Source: Algoriphagus hitonicola (GTDB lineage Bacteria; Bacteroidota; Bacteroidia; Cytophagales; Cyclobacteriaceae). Taken from it: a stretch of 64,000 nt of DNA. The notes beneath the pieces were generated by a model, which saw nothing but the letters and a program-made list of their open reading frames with translations, did no database searches and was not told the origin of the DNA. Within the stretch, counting starts at the first letter, position 1. Each line of letters begins with the position of its first letter. Below are positions 8,022-16,972 of the stretch, piece by piece. The DNA lies in contig NZ_FOPC01000012.1 in NCBI RefSeq assembly GCF_900113375.1, positions 1 to 64,000 on the forward strand, written 5' to 3'. Made by a program: the position numbers and the translations under genes.

Positions 8022-8612
8022 ATGGAAAAGAAAAAACATATCCAGCTAACCAAGGAGCAAATAGACAGTATTGAATACAGACCATTGGAAGCGTCTAAAT
8101 TCTTGGAGGTGCTTTTTTTACATGAGCTTGGAGGTATAATTGGGAGTTTCGGAAATGCATACCTGAAATTTCTATTGATTATTCAGGGAGTAGAATTTTT
8201 AGGAGCCTGTGAGGATGATAAACCCTTTGAACTTTACGAAAGAAAATTGCCAAAAGACCGATTTAACAAGGGCTTGAGAAATTTTAGGAAAGAATACCAC
8301 CCATTTACTGGAGAAGGAAGTAGCATCAAGTTTTTTGAAGATTTGAGAAGTCCAATGGTTCACCAGTTTCGGCCAAATCAATCCAAATTTAGGCTTTCTG
8401 AAAGAACTTCATCAGACTTTCAGGGCGAATTGCATCTTGCTTTTGACCACCAAGGTAGATTGATTTTGGTATTAGAGGATTTTTATGAAGATTTTGCAGA
8501 TGCGGTTAGATCAGTCATGCGAAAAATTGAATTGGGGGAATTGAATGCTTCAAAGCTGACCGATCCTCATATTACCGTCGAATCCATCCGAGATTTGATA
8601 CAAACTTCCTGA
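8022..8612 (+). CDS. Hypothetical helical protein with an R-x4-H motif (HEPN-like?)
   Basis: This is a 196-residue protein, mostly helical. A hydrophobic helix (YLKFLLIIQGVEFLGAC) is followed by charged segments, then EDLRSPMVHQFRP. R109 and H114 there form the R-x4-H spacing of HEPN RNases, set after a helix as in that fold. No antitoxin-like partner of the MNT type is adjacent; the next gene, 20 nt downstream, is the large methyltransferase. The HEPN idea is inference from one short motif and may be wrong. The gene may be an accessory of the neighbouring RM system or an independent toxin-like gene. Confidence 0.7.
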   Translation: MEKKKHIQLTKEQIDSIEYRPLEASKFLEVLFLHELGGIIGSFGNAYLKFLLIIQGVEFLGACEDDKPFELYERKLPKDRFNKGLRNFRKEYHPFTGEGSSIKFFEDLRSPMVHQFRPNQSKFRLSERTSSDFQGELHLAFDHQGRLILVLEDFYEDFADAVRSVMRKIELGELNASKLTDPHITVESIRDLIQTS

Positions 8613-8632
8613 AATTTTCCTTATTTTAAGTT

Positions 8633-11407
8633 ATGACCATTACGCAAATCGAGAAAAACCTCCAAAAGCTGATTTCCAATTTTAATCAGGAAACATTCAT
8701 TTTTGACTTGCTTTTGGCCTATGGTACATCCAAGGCTTCGATTGCCCGGCTGCAAAACGGAAATCTCAATCTGTTCAAAGGTCCCGGAGTGGTCAATTGG
8801 AAAAAGAAGGTATTGTTCAAGGAGGTCTTTGAGCAGGATTTGCATCAGGCACTTGCCGACCTGAAGCCTCAAGCCATCCATGACCAACGCTTTGTGATCG
8901 TGACTGATTACAGGCAGTTGGCGGCATTCGATACCAAGACAGCCGATTCACTCGATGCAGAAATCGAGAATCTGCCCAAGCACTTGGATTTCTTTCTTCC
9001 TTGGGCAGGAATGGAAAAGGCTCAATATGCCGAGGAGAATCCCGCAGATGTCAGGGCTGCTGAAAAGATGGCCCGTCTGTACGATGAAATCCGAAAGGAC
9101 AATCCCGATACCGCACCGGAATTTGTCCATGGGCTGAATGTATTCCTTTCCCGATTGTTGTTTTGCTTTTTTGCAGAGGATACCAATATTTTCAAGGAAA
9201 AGCAATTTACAGGGGCCATTGCCTCACATACGCAGGCAGACGGGACCGATCTGCATGTGTATTTGGACCGACTGTTTGAGGTGCTGAATACACCCAAAGA
9301 GCAGCGCAAAGACCTTCCCCACTACCTGAATGATTTTCCCTATGTCAACGGTGGTCTGTTTAGGCACAAGCATCCCTCTCCGGTATTTACACGGAGATCC
9401 AGGCAGGTAATCATTGATAGCGGGGAACTCGACTGGAGTGCTATCAATCCGGATATTTTCGGATCGATGATTCAGGCGGTGATCACACCTGAGCACCGTG
9501 GAGGCTTGGGGATGCACTATACCTCCGTGCCCAATATCATGAAGGTGATTGAGCCCCTGTTTCTGAATGAACTCTATGAGGCGTTTGAAGCCGCTAAGGG
9601 CAATCCCAAAAAGCTAAATGAACTCCTGTATCGACTGAGCAAGATTAAAATATTTGATCCCGCTTGCGGTAGTGGAAACTTCCTGATTATAGCATACAAA
9701 GAGCTTCGCAAGCTGGAAATCGCCATTATCTACCATTTGCAGGAACTTCAGCGAATGGCAGCAGGATTCAGCCCCAAGTCGGAGCAGATGAGCTTTATTC
9801 CAAAATCTCAACTGAGCTTGGCTGCATCCTTTCAGGTAGAGCTGTTTTCCAGGATTCATCTATCCCAGTTTTACGGGATCGAGTTGGATGACTTTGCACA
9901 TGAGATTGCTCAATTATCTCTTTGGCTTGCGGAGCATCAGATGAATGTGGAATTCAAAAAGGAGTTTGGTCAGACTTCACCTACTCTTCCGCTTAAAGAA
10001 TCCGGGCATATCGTCCATGGCAATGCCTGTCGAATTGATTGGGAATCGGTTTGCCCTAAAAGTCCTGATTCGGAGATTTATATTTTGGGGAATCCTCCTT
10101 ATTATGGAGCAAGACTTTTAAAGCCAGAACAAAAGGATGACATGGCAAAAGTCTTTGAGAACACGAAAATATCTTTCAATGATCTTGACTACATAACCTG
10201 TTGGTTTTTAAAAGCAAGTTTATTTGTTGAGAATTCAATTTCAGAAGCAGCATTTGTTTCAACGAACTCAATTTGTCAGGGATCACAGGTAGCTGTTCTT
10301 TGGCCTTTTATTTTAAGGCATTCGGAAATACGATTCGCATACCAGCCTTTCAAATGGGCGAATAATGCCAAAAATCAAGCAGGAGTTACCGTAATCATTC
10401 TTGGATTGGGATCAACCAGTTCTCAAAAGAAAATTATTTTCACTAATGAATTGAAAATACCTACTTCGGTAATTTCACCTTATTTGGTACAGGGCTCCAC
10501 AATTTTAGTATTGAGTAGAAGCAATCCCCTTTCAAATCTTCCAAAAATTGTTTTCGGAAGTATGCCTAATGATGGAGGACATTTGATTTTTAACACAGAA
10601 GAAGAGCTTGAAGAAGCTGTTGAAAAGGATTCTAGAATTAAAAAGTTTACTAAGACGATGTATGGAGGACAAGATTTTTTGTATGGGAAAAAAAGATATT
10701 GTTTATGGATTGAATCAGATCAATTTGCAGAGGCAATGGAAATTAAATCCATTGAAGAACGGATAAAAAAGGTGGAAAAATATCGACTAGAAAGTAAAAG
10801 AGAAGCAACAAGAAAATTGTCTAATATTCCTTATAGGTTTGGAGAAGTAAGGCATAAGGAATCAAGTTTTATTGTAATTCCAGCCACTTCTTCGGAAGGC
10901 CGTGAGTACATTCCTATGGGTTTTCTTCCAAAAGGGACTGTGGTAAATAATTCTACCCAAGCAATTTATAACGCTGAAGCTTTCCATTTGGGAATTATCA
11001 CTTCAAGAATCCATTTGATTTGGGTTAACACTGTTTCTGGAAGATTAGAGTCTAGGATCAGGTATTCTGCTGAACTTTCATATAATACATTCCCATTTCC
11101 TGAAATCACAAAGGAACGAAAAGAGGAAATAAATCGAAGTGTTTTAAGAATCCTTGAAGAACGAGAAAAGCACCCTGAGAAAACACTAGCCGAGCTATAT
11201 GATCCCGATAAAATGCCTGCCGGACTTCGTGCAGCGCACCAAGCCAATGATGAGGTGATCGAGCGATGCTACCGCAGTAAGCCCTTTGAGTCCGATGAGG
11301 AACGCCTAGAGCACCTGTTTAAGATGTATGAAAAGATGATTGCCGAGGAGCAGACGAGGGGGAGTTTGTTTGAGAAGGTAAAGAAAGCGTCCAAAAATAA
11401 GAAGTAA
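8633..11407 (+). CDS. MmeI/YeeA-like DNA adenine methyltransferase with nuclease-degenerate N-terminus
   Basis: This is a 924-residue protein built like the MmeI/DnmA(YeeA) family: N-terminal domain, helical spacer (about 150-330), methyltransferase domain, then a target-recognition and C-terminal region. SAM motif I is DPACGSGNF at residue 342 and catalytic motif IV is NPPY at 487-490. The N-terminal region where MmeI has its D...ExK nuclease reads LNLFKGPGVVNWKKKVLFKE with no ExK, so cleavage is probably supplied by other subunits. The helicase (13750) and GIY-YIG protein (15680) fit this, as in the yeeA-yeeB-yeeC set of Bacillus subtilis. The recognition part (about residues 530-760) is more AT-rich than the rest, as is common for swapped TRDs. 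Confidence 0.85.
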   Translation: MTITQIEKNLQKLISNFNQETFIFDLLLAYGTSKASIARLQNGNLNLFKGPGVVNWKKKVLFKEVFEQDLHQALADLKPQAIHDQRFVIVTDYRQLAAFDTKTADSLDAEIENLPKHLDFFLPWAGMEKAQYAEENPADVRAAEKMARLYDEIRKDNPDTAPEFVHGLNVFLSRLLFCFFAEDTNIFKEKQFTGAIASHTQADGTDLHVYLDRLFEVLNTPKEQRKDLPHYLNDFPYVNGGLFRHKHPSPVFTRRSRQVIIDSGELDWSAINPDIFGSMIQAVITPEHRGGLGMHYTSVPNIMKVIEPLFLNELYEAFEAAKGNPKKLNELLYRLSKIKIFDPACGSGNFLIIAYKELRKLEIAIIYHLQELQRMAAGFSPKSEQMSFIPKSQLSLAASFQVELFSRIHLSQFYGIELDDFAHEIAQLSLWLAEHQMNVEFKKEFGQTSPTLPLKESGHIVHGNACRIDWESVCPKSPDSEIYILGNPPYYGARLLKPEQKDDMAKVFENTKISFNDLDYITCWFLKASLFVENSISEAAFVSTNSICQGSQVAVLWPFILRHSEIRFAYQPFKWANNAKNQAGVTVIILGLGSTSSQKKIIFTNELKIPTSVISPYLVQGSTILVLSRSNPLSNLPKIVFGSMPNDGGHLIFNTEEELEEAVEKDSRIKKFTKTMYGGQDFLYGKKRYCLWIESDQFAEAMEIKSIEERIKKVEKYRLESKREATRKLSNIPYRFGEVRHKESSFIVIPATSSEGREYIPMGFLPKGTVVNNSTQAIYNAEAFHLGIITSRIHLIWVNTVSGRLESRIRYSAELSYNTFPFPEITKERKEEINRSVLRILEEREKHPEKTLAELYDPDKMPAGLRAAHQANDEVIERCYRSKPFESDEERLEHLFKMYEKMIAEEQTRGSLFEKVKKASKNKK

Positions 11408-11411
11408 GGAT

Positions 11412-11927
11412 ATGGAATCAGTTCAAACCAAAATATTAAAGGATCTTTTTGAATCACAGATTGGGATGATTCCGATCAATGATAGCATTTCAAATGAGGA
11501 GTTTCAGATATTGAGAAAGCTTGAGTCTTTTGGGGTTTTGAGAAAGGAAAAAGGATCATACAAGCCTGATACGAGATTTTATAAATACGGGAAGACCCTC
11601 ATGGCGCAAGATGTTCCGGTTGAGGAGTTTGATTTTGAATACCAACCCAAACCTCTTCAAGTATTCAATAATACGTTCCATGCTCACAATATTGGTCAAG
11701 TAAACCAAGGTTCCGTTAATTACAGCTTTGATCAGATCAATATTAAAATTGTAAAGGAATCCTTAGAGGCAGCCTTGACTCCAGAGCAATTAAAAGAGGT
11801 AATGGAAGCATTAAAACAGAATGGAAAACCGGGAGTAAAGCAGAAATTAAAAAGCTTCGGTGGAGATGTTTTGGCTAATGTGGTTGCTGGTATTCTTTCT
11901 AATCCCTTGCTTTATGGAAGGATGTGA
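11412..11927 (+). CDS. Hypothetical protein in the methyltransferase locus
   Basis: This is a 171-residue protein starting 4 nt after the methyltransferase stop, so almost certainly translated from the same message. The N-terminal half looks like a winged-helix (FQILRKLESFGVLRKEKGSYK). A low-complexity bridge follows (HAHNIGQVNQGSVNYSF), then an amphipathic helix pair (LTPEQLKEVMEALKQN) and a glycine-rich hydrophobic C-terminus (GGDVLANVVAGILSNP). The QVNQGS bridge is reminiscent of linkers between small adaptor domains in defence loci. I cannot name the family. It may regulate or tether the RM complex. Confidence 0.75.
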   Translation: MESVQTKILKDLFESQIGMIPINDSISNEEFQILRKLESFGVLRKEKGSYKPDTRFYKYGKTLMAQDVPVEEFDFEYQPKPLQVFNNTFHAHNIGQVNQGSVNYSFDQINIKIVKESLEAALTPEQLKEVMEALKQNGKPGVKQKLKSFGGDVLANVVAGILSNPLLYGRM

Positions 11928-12060
11928 GAAATGCTGAAGTTATACTTTGGCTAAAAAAAATAAATTAAAAATAAACTTCCCGAAATAGGCTCAATTGATC
12001 TGATTTAAGCCTTTTCTAAAGAAAATAACCGAAAATAAGTAAGCGCAAAGAGTTGATTAA

Positions 12061-13506
12061 ATGAATCAAGACCAGTTAAAATCCTTGTTGAATGATTTGG
12101 TCAAGCAGCCAAATGAAAGCGAATGGGTTGAGTTTAAGCTCAATTTTCATTCAGCTGAAGAAATAGGCGAGCGACTTTCTGCCCTGTCGAATGGAGCTTG
12201 TATTCACAATCAGCCATTTGGCTATTTGATTTTTGGGGTAGAGGACAAAACACATATCATCAAAGGGACCACCTTTAAAGCGAAATCGCATACAAAAGGG
12301 AAAGAGGATTTAGAGCATTGGTTGGCTACTAGGCTCAATCCCCGAATTGATTTCCAGGTTTATGAATTTGATTATGATTCCACCCGGCATATTTCACTTT
12401 TCGTTATTCCAGCTACCAAAAGTCAACCCGTAGAATTTCTTCATCAGGCATACATTCGAGTAAACACCATTACCAGAAAGCTGAATGAGTTTCCAGAGAA
12501 GCAGGCAAAAATCTGGAAAAAGGAAAGTGTGGCGTTTGAAAAGGAGATTGCCTTAGACAATCTTTCTATTTCAGACATTACGAAATACCTGAGTGGAGAG
12601 ACTTATTTTGACTTGATGAAAATCCCATATCCCTCCACGATTGAGGGTGTAATCTCAAAGTTTTTGGAGGAAGGGCTGATTGTAAAGCATAAGACTTATG
12701 CTATTACCAAGCTGGGAGCAATTTTATTCGCAAAACAACTCCGGGATTTTGAGAGCACCGAAAGAAAGGCTGTACGGGTAATTGTTTACAAAGGGAAGAA
12801 TAAAGTAGAAACTGAGCGGGAACAGATCGGAGGAAAGGGCTATGCCTTGGGTTTTGAAGGTCTTGTGGATTGGATAAACAGTCAATTGCCTGCCAATGAA
12901 GAAATCGGCAAGGCCCTTCGAACAGAAACAAGGATGTATCCTGAAGTAGCTATCCGAGAGTTGGTTGCAAATGCATTGATTCATCAGGATTTTTCTGTGA
13001 AAGGCTTTCCGATGATAGAGGTGTTTAGTGATCGAATTGAGATTTCCAATCCAGGAAATCCGTTGGTTACTCCCGATAGATTTATAGATGCTTACCTTTC
13101 CAGAAATGAGAAATTAGCCGATTTGATGCGAAGAATGGGCTTTTGTGAGGAAAAAGGAAGTGGAATGGATAAAGTAATTTTCTACAATGAGCTATTCCAA
13201 TTACCTCCTATCAATGTGGTGGTTTCAGAAAACAGGACTAGGGTTTCCCTATACAGCTACAAATCATTGAACGATCTTGATAAAAAGGAAAAAATAAGAG
13301 CTTGTTATCAGCATTCCTGTTTGAAGTACGTTTCCAATGAAAAAATGACTAATCAAAGTCTCCGAGATAGGTTTAAAATCGAAGATCATAATTATTCAGT
13401 TGCATCCAGGATAATCCGGGATGCCATTCAGGAAGGAGTAATCAAAGAAGAAGATCCGGAGAACAAGTCCAGGAAGTACGCTAGCTATATTCCTTTCTGG
13501 GCTTAA
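12061..13506 (+). CDS. AlbA_2 (Schlafen-like) / GHKL ATP-binding regulator
   Basis: This is a 481-residue protein. The N-terminus has the AlbA_2 pattern (ESEWVEFKLNFHS, then LSNGACIHNQPFGYLIFGVED). The centre shows a GHKL-type ATPase segment: AIRELVANALIHQDFS (N-box), then IEVFSDRIEISNPGNP (G1-like) and EEKGSGMDKV. A winged-helix-like C-terminus (NYSVASRIIRDAIQEGVIKEE) ends it. Proteins of this type are annotated as putative transcriptional regulators and are common in mobile elements and defence loci. It lies 133 nt after the previous gene and is followed by the repeat-rich region that precedes the helicase, so control of helicase-nuclease expression is a reasonable guess, not shown. Confidence 0.85.
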   Translation: MNQDQLKSLLNDLVKQPNESEWVEFKLNFHSAEEIGERLSALSNGACIHNQPFGYLIFGVEDKTHIIKGTTFKAKSHTKGKEDLEHWLATRLNPRIDFQVYEFDYDSTRHISLFVIPATKSQPVEFLHQAYIRVNTITRKLNEFPEKQAKIWKKESVAFEKEIALDNLSISDITKYLSGETYFDLMKIPYPSTIEGVISKFLEEGLIVKHKTYAITKLGAILFAKQLRDFESTERKAVRVIVYKGKNKVETEREQIGGKGYALGFEGLVDWINSQLPANEEIGKALRTETRMYPEVAIRELVANALIHQDFSVKGFPMIEVFSDRIEISNPGNPLVTPDRFIDAYLSRNEKLADLMRRMGFCEEKGSGMDKVIFYNELFQLPPINVVVSENRTRVSLYSYKSLNDLDKKEKIRACYQHSCLKYVSNEKMTNQSLRDRFKIEDHNYSVASRIIRDAIQEGVIKEEDPENKSRKYASYIPFWA

Positions 13507-13511
13507 TTCTT

Positions 13512-13736
13512 ATGTGACGGTCATGTGACAGATTAGCCTAGGTGATTTGTAAGTGATTGATTTACAAGTGTATTTTATGTGATGCTTATGTGATCGCATG
13601 ATTTGAAAAAGGTCTAAAGTTTATCTAATTATAAAATACGTTCAAGTGGTTTAGACGAACTTTTAGACGAAAAATGAATAAAAACAATTGAAAATCAATG
13701 TTTTGTGATTTTTGATTTAGACGAACTTTAGACGAA
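13512..13736. promoter_or_regulatory. Repeat-rich control region before the helicase-nuclease genes
   Basis: The gap holds two kinds of short direct repeat. ATGTGA words occur twice near 13512-13530 and twice near 13575-13592. An inverted repeat TTGTAA...TTACAA lies between them. Closer to the start codon, TAGACGAA occurs four times in two pairs: 13652-13659 with 13664-13671, and 13718-13725 with 13729-13736. Pair spacings of 12 and 11 nt put both members on one face of the helix, as for a repressor or activator. The last copy ends 13 nt before the helicase ATG. Confidence 0.6.
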
Positions 13737-13749
13737 AAACCTTTTTGTA

Positions 13750-15687
13750 ATGCCCAACATAGTAGAAGTCAACTACCATCAGACAGGCGAAAGCACAGTC
13801 ACCAATCCCATAGGAATGCGGGATATGCAAGCTAAGGCATTTGAAGCCCGTGATGCGCAGTATTTACTTTTGAAGGCTCCACCAGCCTCCGGGAAATCCC
13901 GAGCCTTGATGTTTTTGGCTCTGGACAAGCTGAACAATCAGGGAATCAAAAAAGTGATTGTCGCTGTTCCCGAACGATCCATTGGAGGTTCTTTTGAACG
14001 AACAGACTTGATGCGCCATGGCTTTTTTGCCAATTGGGAGCCCAACGATCAGTACAACCTGTGTACTCCCGGCAGTGATGGCAGCAATAGCAAGGTGCAG
14101 GCATTTCACAATTTCATGCGCAAGCCCAATGAGCGGATTCTGATTTGTACCCATGCAACCTTGCGCTTTGCCTTCGAGGAACTGGATGAAACAGCCTTCA
14201 ATGATACGCTGATTGCCATTGATGAATTTCACCATGTTTCTGCCGATGTAAACAATCGCCTGGGTGATTTGCTTCGAAACATCATAGACAAGTCCACAGC
14301 GCACATCATTGCGATGACTGGATCTTATTTCAGGGGCGACTCGGTACCGATCCTGACTCCGGAGGATGAAGCACGATTTACCAAAGTAACCTACAACTAT
14401 TACCAGCAGCTTAACGGATACCAGTATCTGAAGTCTCTGGGAATTGGATATCACTTTTATCAGGGCAGATATACGGAAGCAATCTCCGAAATCCTCGATA
14501 CAGACAAAAAAACCATCCTCCACATCCCCAATGTGAATGCAGGGGAATCGACCAAGAAAAAACACGATGAGGTAGATTTCATCCTCGATTCAATCGGTGA
14601 TGTTATCGGACAGGACCCTACAACTGGCGTGATCTTTTTGAAACGTGCTAAGGATGGCAAAGTCCTCAAGGTTGCAGATTTAGTGGAGGATAGTTCCAAA
14701 GAGCGAGATAAGATTGTCGCCTACCTTAGAAACATCAAATTAGTGGATGACATGGATTTGATCATTGCATTGGGGATGGCGAAAGAAGGCTTTGACTGGC
14801 CTTATTGCGAACATGCGCTGACGGTCGGTTACAGAGGTTCCCTGACAGAGATCATTCAGATTATTGGCCGTGCCACCCGTGACAGCGAAAACAAGACCCA
14901 TGCACAGTTCACCAACCTGATTGCACAGCCCGATGCAGCTGATGATTTGGTGAAGTTGTCTGTCAACAACATGCTGAAAGCCATTACAGCCTCGCTCTTG
15001 ATGGAGCAGGTTTTGGCTCCGAATTGGTCTTTCAAAACAAAAGTTTCAGACACAGACAAAGCCAAGCCGGGTGAATTGAAGATCCGTGGGCTAAAAGAGC
15101 CAAGCAGCAAGCGGGTGAAGGAAATCATTGAATCAGACTTGAATGATCTGAAAGCAGCCATCCTGCAAGACGATCAGATCATGAAAGCAATATCCGGAAA
15201 CGTGGTGGAGCCGGAAGTAATCAATAAGGTATTGACACCAAAAATTATCCGGGTGAAATATCCGGAGCTGTCAGAAGAAGAAGTGGAAGAAGTGCGCCAG
15301 TATGTGGTGACAGACTCTGTAGTCAAGAAAGCCGAGATTGTAGAGCAAGGGGACAAGCGGTTTATCAAGATGGCAGATCAGTTTGTCAATCTTGACGACT
15401 TGCACATTGATTTGATTGATCAGGTGAATCCATTTCAGCGAGCATTTGAAGTGCTGTCAAAATCTGTAGACACCAAGGTTTTAAAAGTGATTCAGGAAAC
15501 GATTTATGCCACACGGATTAAAATGGATTTTGAGGAGGCCAAGATCCTTTGGCCCAAGATTCAGGAGTTTGTAAAGACCTATCAAAAAGAACCGAATATC
15601 AATTCTAATAATCCATTGGAGCGTAGAATGGCCGAATGCGTGATTTACCTAAAGGAGGAAAAACGTAAACGAATGGCAAATGGATAA
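13750..15687 (+). CDS. SF2 DEAD/DEAH-type helicase of the YeeABC-like RM system
   Basis: This is a 645-residue superfamily 2 helicase. Walker A is APPASGKS (residues 43-50), motif II is DEFH (158-161) and motif III is MTGSY. The second RecA domain has a motif V-like AKEGFDWPYC and motif VI QIIGRATR (about 370-377). The C-terminal 230 residues are helical with no catalytic motif. In the yeeB position it would use ATP to move along DNA and drive restriction with the next gene's nuclease domain. Its stop overlaps the nuclease start by 8 nt, so the two are translationally coupled. The 243-nt repeat-rich gap before it suggests its own promoter, separate from the methyltransferase. Confidence 0.9.
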   Translation: MPNIVEVNYHQTGESTVTNPIGMRDMQAKAFEARDAQYLLLKAPPASGKSRALMFLALDKLNNQGIKKVIVAVPERSIGGSFERTDLMRHGFFANWEPNDQYNLCTPGSDGSNSKVQAFHNFMRKPNERILICTHATLRFAFEELDETAFNDTLIAIDEFHHVSADVNNRLGDLLRNIIDKSTAHIIAMTGSYFRGDSVPILTPEDEARFTKVTYNYYQQLNGYQYLKSLGIGYHFYQGRYTEAISEILDTDKKTILHIPNVNAGESTKKKHDEVDFILDSIGDVIGQDPTTGVIFLKRAKDGKVLKVADLVEDSSKERDKIVAYLRNIKLVDDMDLIIALGMAKEGFDWPYCEHALTVGYRGSLTEIIQIIGRATRDSENKTHAQFTNLIAQPDAADDLVKLSVNNMLKAITASLLMEQVLAPNWSFKTKVSDTDKAKPGELKIRGLKEPSSKRVKEIIESDLNDLKAAILQDDQIMKAISGNVVEPEVINKVLTPKIIRVKYPELSEEEVEEVRQYVVTDSVVKKAEIVEQGDKRFIKMADQFVNLDDLHIDLIDQVNPFQRAFEVLSKSVDTKVLKVIQETIYATRIKMDFEEAKILWPKIQEFVKTYQKEPNINSNNPLERRMAECVIYLKEEKRKRMANG

Positions 15688-16912
15688 GGACCGTGTTTTA
15701 AATGAGATTTTTGAAAATGATCCGTTCGGGTTATTGGCGACCAAACCTAAATCCTATTCGACTCGGACACCGGATGAGCGTATGAAATCATCTTTTGATG
15801 AGATTAATCAATTCTACAAAACAAACGGGCGAGAACCCTTGCCCAACACCAGTGACATTTCAGAATATCAATTGTATTTGAGGTTGAAGGGATTCAGGGG
15901 TGATCCTGACAAAGCTAATATGCTACGTGATTTGGATGAATTTGAATTGCTGAAAGAGCCAAGTGGATTTGTTGCAGAGCCAAAAGAAAACTATTTCAAA
16001 CCAAAGAAGATTGAGTCCATTGATGATATTTTCTCAGGTGATCAATTAGGCTTGTTAGATGATGATTTGGGGCTGTTTGAGTTCAAACATACTCCGAAAG
16101 ATTATGATAGAGCGCAGGCAGATTTTGTTGCACAGCGCCGACCTTGCAAGAATTTCGATCAGTATGAAGCAATTTTTAAAGCCGTGCAGCAGGAGCTTTC
16201 ACAAGGAAAAAGGAAGCTGATTCCCTTCAAGCAAGACAATCTGAGAGCAGGTGATTTTTATGTCAACAATGGTGTTTTGCTGTACCTGGAGAATGTGAAT
16301 TTAGATGAAGACGTGCAGAAATTCAAAAGTGGTTCAAGACAAAGAAAAGATGGAAGGACCCGGACCATATTTGAAAACGGTACCGAATCGAACATGCTCT
16401 ATCGGTCCCTTTACAAAGTCTTATTGATGAATGGCAAGGCTGTCACACAGAATTTCGAGAAGGTTAATGAGGGATTTGCAGAAACATTTGGCCAAATCTC
16501 AGAGGAAGATGAAGAAGCTGGATACATCTATGTGTTGAAATCCCAAAGTCAGGATAAGCAAATCCAATCCATCAGCAATCTGTACAAAATCGGGTATTCC
16601 AAAGTTGATATTGAAGACAGAATCAAGAATGCGGAGCGTGAGCCTACTTATTTAATGGCGAAAGTGGAGTATATAGCCGGATGGAAATGCTACAATATGA
16701 ATCCCCAGAAGTTCGAGCAGTTGATTCATACCTTCTTTGGAACCTCTTGTTTAAACATAGATATATTTGACGAGCGAGGACAGCGACACACCCCTCGGGA
16801 ATGGTTCATTGCACCTCTAGCTGTGATCGAACAAGCCATTGAATTAATCATTAATGGGAAAATTGTAAATTACAGGTATGATGGGGAGAGTGAAATGATT
16901 GTGAGGAGGTGA
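15680..16912 (+). CDS. GIY-YIG (T5orf172-type) nuclease protein, RM subunit
   Basis: This is a 410-residue protein. The N-terminal two thirds is charged with no clear motif, probably an interaction domain. The C-terminal third is a GIY-YIG domain of the T5orf172/MUG113 kind: GYIYVLKS at 281-288, LYKIGYS at 301-307, an arginine in the helix IEDRIKNAE near 313, and a late acidic and basic segment ending PREWFIAP. It overlaps the helicase gene by 8 nt. It is the best candidate for the cleaving subunit, since the methyltransferase lacks a recognisable nuclease site. This mirrors the yeeC position in B. subtilis. Single-strand nicking is also possible. Confidence 0.85.
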   Translation: MDKDRVLNEIFENDPFGLLATKPKSYSTRTPDERMKSSFDEINQFYKTNGREPLPNTSDISEYQLYLRLKGFRGDPDKANMLRDLDEFELLKEPSGFVAEPKENYFKPKKIESIDDIFSGDQLGLLDDDLGLFEFKHTPKDYDRAQADFVAQRRPCKNFDQYEAIFKAVQQELSQGKRKLIPFKQDNLRAGDFYVNNGVLLYLENVNLDEDVQKFKSGSRQRKDGRTRTIFENGTESNMLYRSLYKVLLMNGKAVTQNFEKVNEGFAETFGQISEEDEEAGYIYVLKSQSQDKQIQSISNLYKIGYSKVDIEDRIKNAEREPTYLMAKVEYIAGWKCYNMNPQKFEQLIHTFFGTSCLNIDIFDERGQRHTPREWFIAPLAVIEQAIELIINGKIVNYRYDGESEMIVRR

Positions 16913-16972
16913 AACAGTTTCTGAAATTGTAATTACTGAAAATAATTGAAATCCCTAAACCCAATATAAAAG

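Noticed and set aside
13864-14565. 233-residue open frame on the minus strand
   Set aside because: It lies wholly within the helicase gene, whose motifs are unambiguous on the + strand.
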